A stretch of DNA of 40,225 nt from Phycisphaera sp. (GCA_028285385.1 JANQPR010000226.1:1-40225); one strand, 5' to 3'. Numbered from the stretch's first letter, positions 27,565-36,251 are shown. Notes: generated by a model not told the origin, from the letters alone. Translations and numbers: made by a program.

Positions 27565-28560
27565 TCATGGGGACACGAGATCGGCCTCGTCGCCCGGCTG
27601 GACCGCGCCGGCGATCAGCGTCGGCGTCGCCCACGCCAGGTCCGCGACCACCGGGAAGTGGTCCGACACCCACCGCCCGCCGAGCTTCTGGTTCACGATG
27701 CCCGCGGCGGTCGGCCGCAGCTCGTGGCTCGCCAGAACCCAGTCGATCCGGTCGCCCCGGGTCCGGCCGGCAAACTTGTGCCGCGTGCCCTCGTGCTTCG
27801 ACGGCTCGGGGTGCACCACGCGGAAGCTGTCGCGCAGCGCGCCGTCCTCGGTCAGGGTGGCGTACGTTTGCGTGTCGGTCCCGTCGTTGAAGTCGCCCAG
27901 CACGACCACCGGCGCGTCGCCGGCGATGTGCTGCATCTTTTCTCGGAGGAGCGTTGCCGAACGGCGCCGCGCGTTGCCGCTGACCGCCGAGAGGTGCGCG
28001 TTGAAGACGTAGAACGCCTGGCCGGTGCGGTCGTCGCGGAGCTGCGCCCAGGTCGCCATGCGCGGCCACCACGCGCCCCAGGCGCGCTTCCCCGGGCGGT
28101 CCGGCGTGTCGGAGAACCAGAAGTGCCCGTGGCCCAGCAGCGTCAGCCGGTCGGGCCGGAAGAACACCGCGGTCATCTCGCCCGCGCCCCAGCCGCTCGC
28201 TCGTCCCGTGTTGCGCCCGGCACCGATCCAGCGATAGTCCGGCAGCGCTTCGGCGAGCGACTCGGCCTGCGCGGCGACGCACTCCTGCGTCCCGATCAGG
28301 TCGGGGCGGATCGCCCGGATCGTCTCGGCGGCGGCTTCGGCGCGGAACGACCAGTGGTTCAGCCCGTCGAACACGACCGGCCGACGCAGGTTGAACGTCA
28401 TCACCCGCAAATCGGCGGGGCGGTTGCTCACGTCATTGACCCACGACGTCGCCGTGCGTCGCTGCGCGAGGTCTGCCGGCACGGTCGACGCGCAACCGCC
28501 CGAGAACAGCAGGTTCAGACCCAACCACATCGACAGCAGGGTAACGGCGGCACGGCTCAT
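27565..28560 (-). CDS. Lipid-anchored endonuclease/exonuclease/phosphatase-fold protein
   Basis: From the ATG at 28560 the protein has 331 residues and a lipoprotein signal ending at Cys23 (LLFSGGC), so it acts outside the cytoplasm, anchored by lipid. The EEP fold follows: LRVMTFNLRRP, DLIGTQECVAA with metal-ligand Glu, YVFNAHLSAVS, VVLGDFNDGTDT, RIDWVLASHEL and VSDHFPVVADL with the catalytic Asp-His. All core residues are present. Relatives include secreted sphingomyelinase-like and nuclease enzymes and surface phosphatases; the substrate cannot be read from sequence. A longer start at 28596 is possible but would put 12 residues before the signal. Confidence 0.9.
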   Translation of the reverse strand: MSRAAVTLLSMWLGLNLLFSGGCASTVPADLAQRRTATSWVNDVSNRPADLRVMTFNLRRPVVFDGLNHWSFRAEAAAETIRAIRPDLIGTQECVAAQAESLAEALPDYRWIGAGRNTGRASGWGAGEMTAVFFRPDRLTLLGHGHFWFSDTPDRPGKRAWGAWWPRMATWAQLRDDRTGQAFYVFNAHLSAVSGNARRRSATLLREKMQHIAGDAPVVVLGDFNDGTDTQTYATLTEDGALRDSFRVVHPEPSKHEGTRHKFAGRTRGDRIDWVLASHELRPTAAGIVNQKLGGRWVSDHFPVVADLAWATPTLIAGAVQPGDEADLVSP

Positions 28561-28756
28561 GCCGGTCGTATCGACGGCCCCGTCCGCCGGCTTCACCGCC
28601 TCACGCGGAACTCACCGCCGAACGCGACGCACACCGGGCCCGCAACGCCCGGTAACCACCGGCTCACGCGGAGCGAACAACTCGGGCCTGCGCGGGCCGG
28701 TGGTGCGCGGCCGATCGTGGCGACAGCCGGGGTTCGCCTCGGGCTACCATCGCCCC

Positions 28757-29527
28757 GTGGCTCCCCGACCGAACGGACCGAATACCGAACCCTGCGTCGA
28801 CTTGCCCCCGCCGCGGGCGATCCTGTTCGATCTCGACGACACGGTCCTCGACACGACCGACAGCGCGACACGTGTCTGGCACGAGACCGCGAAGGCGTTC
28901 GAAGCCGAGATCGGGCAGCCCGCCGAACAGTTCGACCCGGTGCTCGATGCGTCGCGGCGGTGGTACTGGGCCGACCCGAAGCGGCACCGCGCCGGTCGGC
29001 TCGACGTGTTTCGCTCCCGCGTCGAGGTCACGCAGCACGGCCTGGAACAGCTAGGCATCGATGCCCCGGGTCTCGCCGAACGCTTCGCGCAGCACTACAC
29101 GCGGCGGCGTGTGACGTCGATGCGCTTCTTCCCCGGTGCCGAGGAGACGCTCGAACACTTCCACAATGCCGGTGTGCCGATGGCGCTGCTGACCAACGGC
29201 GACGCCGTGGCGCAACGGGACAAGGTCGAGCACTTCGGGCTGGCCCGGTTCTTCAAGGCCGTGTTGATCGAGGGCGAACTCGGCTTCGGCAAGCCGGACG
29301 GCCGGGTGTTCGACGCCGCGCTCGAGGCCTGCGGCGCGCAACCCGAAGACGCGTGGTGCGTCGGGGACAACTTGGCTTGGGAGGTCGCGGCGCCGCAGCG
29401 GCTCGGCATGACCGGCGTGTGGGTCGATTGGGAGAACAAGGGCCTGCCGCTGGACACCGAGATCGTCCCCGACTGCGTGGTGCGGCGCATCGCGGAGCTG
29501 GTGCCGTTGGCGTCGTCGGACGCGTGA
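28757..29527 (+). CDS. HAD superfamily hydrolase
   Basis: The 256-residue protein has the four HAD motifs: DLDDTVLDT (nucleophile Asp and acid Asp, motif I), LLTNGD (motif II), GFGKPDGRVF (Lys, motif III) and CVGDNLAWEV (Asp, motif IV). A helical cap lies between motifs I and II (about 35-120). It most resembles the phosphoglycolate phosphatase/YjjG group and is a likely phosphatase of small metabolites or damaged nucleotides; the substrate is unknown. The GTG at 28757 is chosen because it precedes the first strand by a suitable distance; no strong ribosome site is seen. Confidence 0.93.
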   Translation: MAPRPNGPNTEPCVDLPPPRAILFDLDDTVLDTTDSATRVWHETAKAFEAEIGQPAEQFDPVLDASRRWYWADPKRHRAGRLDVFRSRVEVTQHGLEQLGIDAPGLAERFAQHYTRRRVTSMRFFPGAEETLEHFHNAGVPMALLTNGDAVAQRDKVEHFGLARFFKAVLIEGELGFGKPDGRVFDAALEACGAQPEDAWCVGDNLAWEVAAPQRLGMTGVWVDWENKGLPLDTEIVPDCVVRRIAELVPLASSDA

Positions 29528-29546
29528 GCCCTGCTGTCTCGGGTGT

Positions 29547-31301
29547 TCATCGGGCTTGCGCGGCTAGCGCCCGGTGCACGAACGTCACCGACTGCCCGCC
29601 CTCGCCGATCGCGGCGGCGACGCGGTTGACCGCGCCGTGGCGCACATCCCCCACCGCGAACACGCCCGGCCGCGTGCTCTCCAGGTGCCACGGCCGGCGG
29701 TCGTCGCCGCCCCAGTGCTCCGGGAAGTTCGCGTGCCGCTCGGCGTCGGTGCCGGTGACAATGAACCCGTTCTCATCCAGCCCGACGCAACCGTTGAGCC
29801 AGTCCGTCCGCGGGTCGGCGCCGATCAGCACGAACACGGCCCGCGCGTCGATCGTCTCCTGCTTTCCCGAGCCCTCCGTGTCCCGCACCACGACCCCGTT
29901 CAGGCGGTCGTCCCGCACGGTGCAATCCACGACCTCCCGGCAGCCGACCAGATCGATGTTGTCGGTCTGCTCGATGCGCTCGGCAAGGTAGCGCGACATG
30001 CCCTTGGACAGGTCCGGCCGGCGGATGATCATCTTCACGCTCGACGCGAACTTCGCCAGATGCACCGCCGCCTGCCCGGCGCTGTTGCCGCCGCCGACGA
30101 CCACCGCCGTGTCACCCCGGCAGCGCTCGGCCTCGGTGTGCGTCGCGCCGTAGTACACGCCGCGGTTCAGGTAGTCGTCGACGCAGTTGCCCAGCCGGCG
30201 GTAGTCCGCCCCGCAGGCCAGCACGACCGCCCGGCCGCGCACGACCTCGCCGTTGCACAGCTCGAGCACCTTCTCGTCGCCGTCGAACGACAGCGACAAC
30301 GCCCGCCGGGGGCACACCACGGTCGCGTCGAACTTCTTGGCCTGGATCACGGCCCGCTGCGCGAGGTCCTTGCCGTTCACCCCGGTCGGGAACCCGAGGT
30401 AGTTCTCGATGCGGTTGCTCGCGCCCGCCTGCCCACCGGGGTACCGGCCCTCGAGCACGAGCGTCCGTACGCCCTCCGACGCCGCATACACCGCCGCCCC
30501 CAACCCGCCGGGGCCGCCGCCGACCACGACCAGGTCGAAGCACGGCTCGTCCTTGAGCGGCGGGCACAACCCGATCTGGCCCGCGACGTGCTCGATGGTC
30601 GGCTCGCGCTCGACGCCCTTGCTGTGGACCAGCACCGGCGTCTGCTCGGGCGCGATGTCGAACTGCTTCAGCAGCGTCCTGCTTTCTTCATCCTCATCCA
30701 GATCGAGAAACCGGAACATGATCCCGTTACGCGAGAGGAAGTCCCGCAACGCAAATGCGTCTTTATCCAAAAGCGACCCAATCACCTTGACCTGCCCGAG
30801 TTCCTGGCCCTGCAGCCACTCGCGCCGGTCGATCAGGCACTTGAGGATGAGTTCCCCGATCTCGGCGTGCTCGGTGATCAGCCGCCGGAGCGCCGGCCGT
30901 TCGAGCACGTACGCCTCGCAGCGTTCGCCGGCCTCACACTCGGCGACGGTCGGCTCGCCGGTGAACATCGACAAGTCCCCGATAAACCGACGAGGGATCA
31001 CGTTCGCGATCAACGTGCGCTGCGTCGGGCTGTTGCGTTCGTAGATGTCGACCTTGCCGGCCTTGAGCACGATGAACGGCGCGTCGCGCTGCCCGTGCCG
31101 GAACATCGTCTCGCCAAGCTCATACACCCGGCAGGTCGCGTAGCGCGCGACGAGTTCGAGCTGCTCGTCCGACAACGCCGGGTGCAGCGTCGGGTGCGTC
31201 GGATCGACGATCTCGTGGTGGCGCTGCTCGCGCAGCTCGGCGGTAGTCGGCTGCTCGGGGGTAGGCGTGTCCGGCGGGGCCGCGTTGTCAAGGGTACTCA
31301 T
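29547..31301 (-). CDS. Fusion of a cyclic-nucleotide-binding domain and a thioredoxin-reductase-like flavoprotein
   Basis: The 584-residue protein joins three parts. A cNMP-binding domain (about 40-160) contains YELGETMFRHGQRDAPFIVL, DLSMFTGEPTVAE. A thioredoxin-like segment (about 168-245) contains KVIGSLLDKDAFALRDFLSR, TPVLVHSKG. The FAD/NAD(P) part follows: DLVVVGGGPGGLGAAVYAASEG, YPGGQAGASNRIENYLGFPTG, AVVVGGGNSAGQAAVHLAKFA and GVFAVGDVRHGAVNRVAAAIGEG. The CxxC of thioredoxin reductase is missing: the segment reads GVYYGATHTEAERC. So it is unlikely to reduce thioredoxin by the classical route; it may transfer electrons elsewhere or sense a nucleotide signal. Similar cNMP fusions exist in actinobacteria and proteobacteria. 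Cytoplasmic. Confidence 0.93.
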   Translation of the reverse strand: MSTLDNAAPPDTPTPEQPTTAELREQRHHEIVDPTHPTLHPALSDEQLELVARYATCRVYELGETMFRHGQRDAPFIVLKAGKVDIYERNSPTQRTLIANVIPRRFIGDLSMFTGEPTVAECEAGERCEAYVLERPALRRLITEHAEIGELILKCLIDRREWLQGQELGQVKVIGSLLDKDAFALRDFLSRNGIMFRFLDLDEDEESRTLLKQFDIAPEQTPVLVHSKGVEREPTIEHVAGQIGLCPPLKDEPCFDLVVVGGGPGGLGAAVYAASEGVRTLVLEGRYPGGQAGASNRIENYLGFPTGVNGKDLAQRAVIQAKKFDATVVCPRRALSLSFDGDEKVLELCNGEVVRGRAVVLACGADYRRLGNCVDDYLNRGVYYGATHTEAERCRGDTAVVVGGGNSAGQAAVHLAKFASSVKMIIRRPDLSKGMSRYLAERIEQTDNIDLVGCREVVDCTVRDDRLNGVVVRDTEGSGKQETIDARAVFVLIGADPRTDWLNGCVGLDENGFIVTGTDAERHANFPEHWGGDDRRPWHLESTRPGVFAVGDVRHGAVNRVAAAIGEGGQSVTFVHRALAAQAR

Positions 31302-31326
31302 GCCCGGATAGTAGGGGCGCGGCCGG

Positions 31327-31554
31327 TCAGATCGGCGTCTTGAACCCCATCGCGCGGACGGCGCACCACCCGGCCCAGCCCTCGAACACGCCGAACGCCC
31401 CGCCCAGCCCCGCGCCGATCACCGCCGCCCACCACGCCGGGTGTTCGAGCACGCCGGTCAGGATCAACGCCGCCGCGGCCGCGGCGCCGAGCAGCGACAC
31501 CCCGCCCACAACCAGCCGCACCGCTTTGCCCCGGGCGTCGATGTTGCACTGCAT
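31327..31554 (-). CDS. Small DUF2892-like membrane protein
   Basis: The 75-residue protein has two membrane segments (about 12-33, VRLVVGGVSLLGAAAAAALIL, and about 42-60) and a conserved end GWCAVRAMGFKTPI with a cysteine, similar to DUF2892/YgaP-type membrane tails. Some relatives are fused to rhodanese domains and take part in sulfur transfer; here no rhodanese is attached. It lies 25 bases downstream of the sulfatase gene's... strand neighbour and 25 bases before the flavoprotein gene, all on the same strand. Confidence 0.8.
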   Translation of the reverse strand: MQCNIDARGKAVRLVVGGVSLLGAAAAAALILTGVLEHPAWWAAVIGAGLGGAFGVFEGWAGWCAVRAMGFKTPI

Positions 31555-31587
31555 GTCCGTGTTTCCGTTCGGGGGCTGGGCTGTTCG

Positions 31588-33012
31588 CTACCCCGTGATT
31601 GAAGCGGCGTACGCGTCCGCCTCCTGCATCGTGAGCGGCGCCAACTCCGGCCCGACACGATAGGCCTCGGGCAGCCGTTCGCACAGGGCGCGGTACTCCG
31701 GCAGGCGGTCCGCCACGACGCCGCGGCCGATCAGCTCCGACTCGGGCAGCGCGCTCAGGTCCGGCCCGGTCGCCAGAAACGCGTCCAGCGCGGCGCGGTG
31801 CTCGGCGAGCGCGGCCGCGTGGGCCGGATCGTTCGCGAGGTTACGCACCATATCCGGGTCGGCCGCGGGGTCGTACAACTCCTCGGCGGGCTTGGTGTCG
31901 GCCATGAACACCGCGGCGTCGCCGGTGAGTCGGCCCTCGGCCTTGAGGCGGCGCATCGCCTGGAACGTCGGCTGGTTCTCCTGGTAGTCTTGCCGGACCG
32001 ACCAGGGCAGCGCCGGGTAGCCGTTGCGGAGGTAGTGGTATCGCCTGGAGCGCGCGAACCGAACGCGGTCGAACACCGCGTCCATCCGGTCCCGCCCGCC
32101 GAACACGAACTCTCGCGCGGCGGCGGCGTGCTCACCGAGAAACACCTGGCCGTCGTAGTCATTCGGCATCGGCACGCCCGCCAGCGACAGGATCGTCGGC
32201 GCGAGATCGACCCACGCGACCAGGTCGTCGCAGACCTCGCCCGGCTCGATCATGCCCGGCCAACGCACGATCAACGGCAAACGCACGCCGGCGTCGTAGC
32301 ACCACCGCTTCTCCCGCGCCAACCCCCGGCCGTGGTCGGTGAGGTAGATCACGACGGTGCGGTCCCGGGCGGGCGAGGCGTCGATCGCGTCGAGGCATCG
32401 GCCCACCCGGAGGTCCTGCAGCGCGAGGCAGTCGAAGTACCGCGCGATGTCCCGCCGGACCTCGGGTACGTCGGGCAGGTAGGCGGGCACGGGCGCGTCG
32501 GCCGGGTCGTGTCGGAGCTCGGCGGGAAGCTCGGCCATCCGCTGCTCGAACGGGACCCCGCCTTGGTGCGGGTGTGCTTCCCACATGCCGGACTCGTGGG
32601 TGACGTGGAAGTTCGCGTAGACGAAGAACGGTTCCTCGGGCAGCTGCTGCGGCCAGGTAAAGTCGGTCGTGTCGGCGAAGTCGGGCGGCGGGTCGAAGTT
32701 GAAGTCGGTCTTCGTCGGCCAGGCGACGTGGACCCCGGCGTCGCGCAGCTCGTGCGTGAACAGTCGGGGCGGGTCGATCACGGTCGACCGCATGTGGTGC
32801 GCGCCGTACCGCCAGGGGTACCGCCCCGTGACCAGGCCGCTGCGGCTGGGGGCGCAGACCGGCGCGTGCGTGAAGGCGTTCGTGTACCGCCGGCCCTGTG
32901 CAGCGAGGCGGTCGAGGTTCGGCGTGTGCGCGTAGTGGTTCCCGTAGCAACCGAGGTGTCGCCCGGTGTCCTCGCCGACCAGCAGCACGACGTTCAACGG
33001 ACGGTTCGCCAT
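31588..33012 (-). CDS. Sulfatase (formylglycine-dependent, cytoplasmic or non-classically exported)
   Basis: The 474-residue protein is a type I sulfatase. The N-terminal metal site shows LLVGEDTGRHLGCYGN (10-25), and the modification motif VCAPSRSGLVTGRYPWRYG contains Cys53, to be turned into formylglycine by a separate enzyme. Downstream are YANFHVTHESGMW, VIYLTDHGRGLAREKRWCYD with Asp-His of the metal site, VRLPLIVRWPGM and the C-terminal VKTKPAEELYDPAADP-like segment (here TKPAEELYDPAADP). No signal peptide is visible, which is unusual for glycan sulfatases. It likely removes sulfate from a sugar; the GH130 genes 58 bases away on the other strand share the divergent promoter region. The exact substrate is unknown. 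Confidence 0.94.
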   Translation of the reverse strand: MANRPLNVVLLVGEDTGRHLGCYGNHYAHTPNLDRLAAQGRRYTNAFTHAPVCAPSRSGLVTGRYPWRYGAHHMRSTVIDPPRLFTHELRDAGVHVAWPTKTDFNFDPPPDFADTTDFTWPQQLPEEPFFVYANFHVTHESGMWEAHPHQGGVPFEQRMAELPAELRHDPADAPVPAYLPDVPEVRRDIARYFDCLALQDLRVGRCLDAIDASPARDRTVVIYLTDHGRGLAREKRWCYDAGVRLPLIVRWPGMIEPGEVCDDLVAWVDLAPTILSLAGVPMPNDYDGQVFLGEHAAAAREFVFGGRDRMDAVFDRVRFARSRRYHYLRNGYPALPWSVRQDYQENQPTFQAMRRLKAEGRLTGDAAVFMADTKPAEELYDPAADPDMVRNLANDPAHAAALAEHRAALDAFLATGPDLSALPESELIGRGVVADRLPEYRALCERLPEAYRVGPELAPLTMQEADAYAASITG

Positions 33013-33070
33013 GGGGGCAACATACCCGCAAGGCGTTGGCGTCCCCCGCTCCGCGGATACACTCCGCCCG

Positions 33071-34219
33071 ATGCTGCCGCGCCTCTTCACCCACCGGCTG
33101 CTCTCTCCCGCGGACGTGCCGCCGTCGAGCGACGACCTCGAGGTGATCGGCGTGTTCAACCCGGGCGCCGTCGCGCTGCCGGACGGCAGGATCGTGCTGA
33201 TGGCCCGCGTCGCGGAACGCCCGGTGCACCAGCGCGCCGGGTTCCACGCGCTGCCGTACTGGTCGTTGCCGGAAGCCGGCGTCGCGGCCGAGCTCAACGT
33301 CGAGTATCTGCCCGAGGATCAGGACACGCTGGTCGATCCCCGGAAGGTCGTGCGGGCGTCGGACCAGCTGATGCGGCTGAAGTTCGTGAGCCACATCCGC
33401 GTGTTCGAGCTGTCCGCCGACGGCCGAACGATCACGGGCGAACTGCCGCGCTTCGAGTGCTCGGGCCCGTACGAGACCTTCGGCGTCGAAGACCCGCGCA
33501 TCACGCCCGTGGCAAACGACTCCGGCAGCGTCACCTACTGGATCACCTACGTGGCCGTCAGCGAGCACGGCGCTTGCACGTCGTTGGCTCGCACGGCCGA
33601 CTTCCAGACCTACGACCGGCGGGGAGGCGTCGCCTTTGCACCCGAGAACAAAGACGTCGTGCTCTGCCCCGAACCGGTGAACGGGCGCCTGTTCGCGCTG
33701 CATCGGCCCAACACGTTTCAGCGATTCTGCAAACCCGAGATCTGGGCGGCGGCTTCACTCGATGGCGGTATCCAGGCGGAGGCCTGGGGCGGGCACGGGC
33801 ATGTCTGGTCCGGTCGGTACGCGTGGGACAACGACCGCATCGGAGCCGGCACGCCGCCGGTGGTGCTCGACGACGACACGCTGCTCGAGGTGTACCACGG
33901 CAGCGAACGCGCGACCCGGAAGGGGCGGGTCGGCGCGTACCGGGCGGGGCTGCTCGCGCTGGATCGGTTCGAGCCGTGGAAGGTTGTCGCGCACACGCCC
34001 GAGCCGATCATGGAAGCGGCCGAGCCGTGGGAGAAGGAAGGCTTCGTGCCGAACGTCGTGTTCCCGACCGGGATCGTGCTACCCGGCGTCGGGCTGAACC
34101 AGACGCCAGGCGACGACGACGAAGTATTGCTGTTCTACGGCGCGGCCGACACGCACGTGGGCGTCACGGCGTACCGCGTCGGCGACCTGCGGGCGGCGCT
34201 GCGGGGGGTCGCGTCGTGA
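33071..34219 (+). CDS. GH130 family glycoside phosphorylase/hydrolase (paralogue 1)
   Basis: The 382-residue protein has the five-bladed propeller of GH130. It shows VIGVFNPGAVALPDGRIVL (25-43), RVAERP, FVSHIRVFELS, the catalytic loop FGVEDPRIT with Asp141, AVSEHGACTSLART, NKDVVLCPEPVNGRLFALHRP with the phosphate/substrate-binding Lys, Arg and His, and FYGAADTHVGVTAYR at the end. The family acts on beta-mannosides, either with phosphate or water; which applies here is not decided. No signal peptide. Only about 35-40 percent looks shared with the second copy at 34995, and it differs from the mannosyl-glucose type at 1-972. The stop overlaps the next start as GTGA, so it is coupled to the SDR. 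Confidence 0.92.
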   Translation: MLPRLFTHRLLSPADVPPSSDDLEVIGVFNPGAVALPDGRIVLMARVAERPVHQRAGFHALPYWSLPEAGVAAELNVEYLPEDQDTLVDPRKVVRASDQLMRLKFVSHIRVFELSADGRTITGELPRFECSGPYETFGVEDPRITPVANDSGSVTYWITYVAVSEHGACTSLARTADFQTYDRRGGVAFAPENKDVVLCPEPVNGRLFALHRPNTFQRFCKPEIWAAASLDGGIQAEAWGGHGHVWSGRYAWDNDRIGAGTPPVVLDDDTLLEVYHGSERATRKGRVGAYRAGLLALDRFEPWKVVAHTPEPIMEAAEPWEKEGFVPNVVFPTGIVLPGVGLNQTPGDDDEVLLFYGAADTHVGVTAYRVGDLRAALRGVAS

Positions 34220-34944
34220 ACCCGTCGGTCCCGCAACACGGCCAGCGCCTCCGTGTCGGCGTGACCGGCGCGACGGGCACGATCGGCCGAGTGTTGACCG
34301 AACGTCTCGCCGACGACTTCGACGTCAAGGGTATGTCGCGTTCGCTGGACGGGACCGACTTCCTCGACCCCGACGGGTTGGCCGAGCGGTTCGAAGGGTT
34401 GGACGCGGTCGTGCACCTGGCCTGGCAGTACGCCGAGCACACGCCGTCGGGCGGCGGCGGGTTCTACGACAACCTCGTGATGAACGAGAACGTGTACGAG
34501 GCGGCGCAGGCCGCGGGCGTGCCGAAGGTCGTGATGGCCAGTTCGGTCCACGCCGACTACTTCTACGACTGGCGGGGCCCGGGGCTGATCACGCCGACGC
34601 GGCCGCCGCTGGGGCACCACGCCTACGGCTGCGCGAAGGTGCTCGTCGAGGAGATGGGCCGGGAGGCGTCGGCGAGCATCGACGGCCGGGCCGGGCTGCA
34701 CGTGGTGTGCATCCGCTACGGCGCCGTGACGCCCGCCGACGAGCCGCACCCGGCCGACCCGTGGGAGCGTCGCGTCTGGCTGTCGCACCGGGACATGACC
34801 GACCTGGTCCGCCGGGTGGTGAAGCAGGACGCGCCCCGACGGTTCCTGGTGCTGTACGCGGTGTCCGACAACGAGGGCCGGGTGCACGACGTGACCAACC
34901 CCTTCGGCTGGACGCCGCGCGACGGGGCGGGGGCGCTGGGTTGA
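34216..34944 (+). CDS. NAD-dependent epimerase/dehydratase (extended SDR, uronate-dehydrogenase-like)
   Basis: The 242-residue protein starts at a GTG overlapping the stop of the preceding GH130 gene. A Rossmann fold is evident: RVGVTGATGTIGRVLTERLA (12-31), then LDAVVHLAWQYAEH, PKVVMASSVHADY and the catalytic YxxxK in HAYGCAKVLVEEM (Tyr137, Lys141). The glycine motif TGATGTIG is that of extended SDRs. It most resembles NAD-dependent sugar epimerases or the short uronate dehydrogenases. Its place between two GH130 genes suggests it works on a sugar released by them, which is inference. Confidence 0.9.
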   Translation: MNPSVPQHGQRLRVGVTGATGTIGRVLTERLADDFDVKGMSRSLDGTDFLDPDGLAERFEGLDAVVHLAWQYAEHTPSGGGGFYDNLVMNENVYEAAQAAGVPKVVMASSVHADYFYDWRGPGLITPTRPPLGHHAYGCAKVLVEEMGREASASIDGRAGLHVVCIRYGAVTPADEPHPADPWERRVWLSHRDMTDLVRRVVKQDAPRRFLVLYAVSDNEGRVHDVTNPFGWTPRDGAGALG

Positions 34945-34967
34945 TGCGGCGTCGGCGTCGCCGCATC
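34943..34967 (+). terminator. Hairpin after the SDR gene
   Basis: GATGCGGCG (34943-34951) pairs perfectly with CGCCGCATC (34959-34967) over a seven-base loop, beginning inside the SDR stop codon and 27 bases before the next GH130 start. No T-run follows, so partial termination or mRNA stabilisation between the two genes is as likely as a full stop. Confidence 0.45.
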
Positions 34968-34994
34968 GCGAGACACTGACCACCGATCAATCCC

Positions 34995-36116
34995 ATGCTC
35001 GAACGCCTGTCCACTGTGCACCTCTGCTCCCCGGCCGGCCTACCGCCGTCGCGCGAAGGGTTTGAGGTGGTTGGCGTGTTCAACCCCGCCGCGGTCGCGT
35101 CGCCGACGAAGGAACACCCGCACCGCCTCGCACTGCTGGTTCGCGTCGCCGAACGACCGGCCGAGCGGCGCCCCGGGTTCCACGCTTGCCCCCGTTACGC
35201 ACCCGACGGCGAGATCGCCACCGACTGGATCGACGCCGCGCGGGTCGACAGCCTCGACCCCCGGCAAGTGGTCTTCAAGGACACCGGCTTCAAACGCCTG
35301 ACCTTCACGTCCCACCTGCGCGTCGCGTTTTCACACACCGGCGAACGGCTCGACGAGCTCGGCGGCGTCCTCGAACCCTTCGATCCGGCCAGCGGCTCGT
35401 TCAACCCGCTCGCCGGCTTCGGGTACGAAGACCCGCGCCTCACGGTGGTCGACGGCGGCTGGCTCGTCACCGCCGTCGGCGCGTCCGAGCACGGCGTCGT
35501 CACCGACATCTTCCGCACGGACCCGCAACTCGCGTCATTCGAGCGCATCGGTACCGCGTTCTGCCGGGAGAACAAGGACGTCGTGCTGTTCCCCGAGACG
35601 ATCGCCGGTCGATATGTCGCGATCCACCGGCCGACCGGCGGGTTCCAGGTCAAACCGGCCGAGATGTGGCTCGCGTCGTCGCCCGACCTGGTGCACTGGG
35701 GCGGTCACCGCCCGCTCTACGGCTCGGCCGGGCCGGGGCGGAGCACGAAGCCGCGTTGGGACGACGGCCGCGTCGGCGGGGGCGTGCCGCCGATCCGCAC
35801 CGACGCCGGCTGGCTGGTGGTCTATCACGCCTCGTGCCGCCCTAAACCGGGAGAGCCCATCGGGGTCTACGCCGCCGGCGCGCTCTTGCTGGACCACGAC
35901 GACCCGGCCGTGATCAAGGCCGCGACGCCCGAGCCGTTTATGGTCCCCGAGCACGGCTTCGAGACCGCGGGCTTCGTCAACGCGGTGGTTTTCCCGACGG
36001 GCTACGCGCTGCACGACGGCGTGTTGTCGCTGGTCTACGGCGCGGCGGACACGCACGTCGGCGTCGTGCGGTACCGCTTGCGTGACGTGTTGGCGCAACT
36101 AGCGCCGTGGTGTTGA
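34995..36116 (+). CDS. GH130 family glycoside phosphorylase/hydrolase (paralogue 2)
   Basis: The 373-residue protein is a second GH130 of the same branch as the gene at 33071: FEVVGVFNPAAVASP (23-37), RVAERPAERRPGFHA, FTSHLRVAFSHTGE, GYEDPRLTVVDGG with Asp146, AVGASEHGVVTDIFRT, NKDVVLFPETIAGRYVAIHRP and VYGAADTHVGVVRYRLRD. Its opening and closing blades align residue for residue with the first copy, but the loops between (for example DELGGVLEPFDPASGSFNPLAG) differ, so the two may differ in substrate. No signal peptide. The ATG at 34995 is the only reasonable start. Last gene of the carbohydrate group. Confidence 0.92.
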   Translation: MLERLSTVHLCSPAGLPPSREGFEVVGVFNPAAVASPTKEHPHRLALLVRVAERPAERRPGFHACPRYAPDGEIATDWIDAARVDSLDPRQVVFKDTGFKRLTFTSHLRVAFSHTGERLDELGGVLEPFDPASGSFNPLAGFGYEDPRLTVVDGGWLVTAVGASEHGVVTDIFRTDPQLASFERIGTAFCRENKDVVLFPETIAGRYVAIHRPTGGFQVKPAEMWLASSPDLVHWGGHRPLYGSAGPGRSTKPRWDDGRVGGGVPPIRTDAGWLVVYHASCRPKPGEPIGVYAAGALLLDHDDPAVIKAATPEPFMVPEHGFETAGFVNAVVFPTGYALHDGVLSLVYGAADTHVGVVRYRLRDVLAQLAPWC

Positions 36117-36251
36117 ACGTGTCTAATTTGGTGTGCCGTTCACCGCAAGAAGTGATACGGCCGAGCGCAAAAAAACGTGCTCTGGTTCAAGTCGCTGCGT
36201 CGTTGCGGCCGATAGCGCGTCCACGTCGTGATGCCGACGCGTCGAAAGGTG

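Noticed and set aside
27340-29991. An 883-codon + strand frame across the lipid-anchored EEP gene
   Set aside because: It is antisense or off-frame to three well-supported genes and has no domain; composition is Arg/Pro-rich shadow.
29547-31301. Calling the fusion protein a true thioredoxin reductase
   Set aside because: The catalytic CxxC is absent, so the name would imply an activity the sequence does not support.
31798-34944. A 1048-codon open frame on the + strand across the sulfatase gene
   Set aside because: Only its last 243 codons (from 34216) are a real SDR; the rest is antisense to the sulfatase and out of frame with GH130, low-complexity Arg/Pro/Val sequence typical of high-GC shadows.
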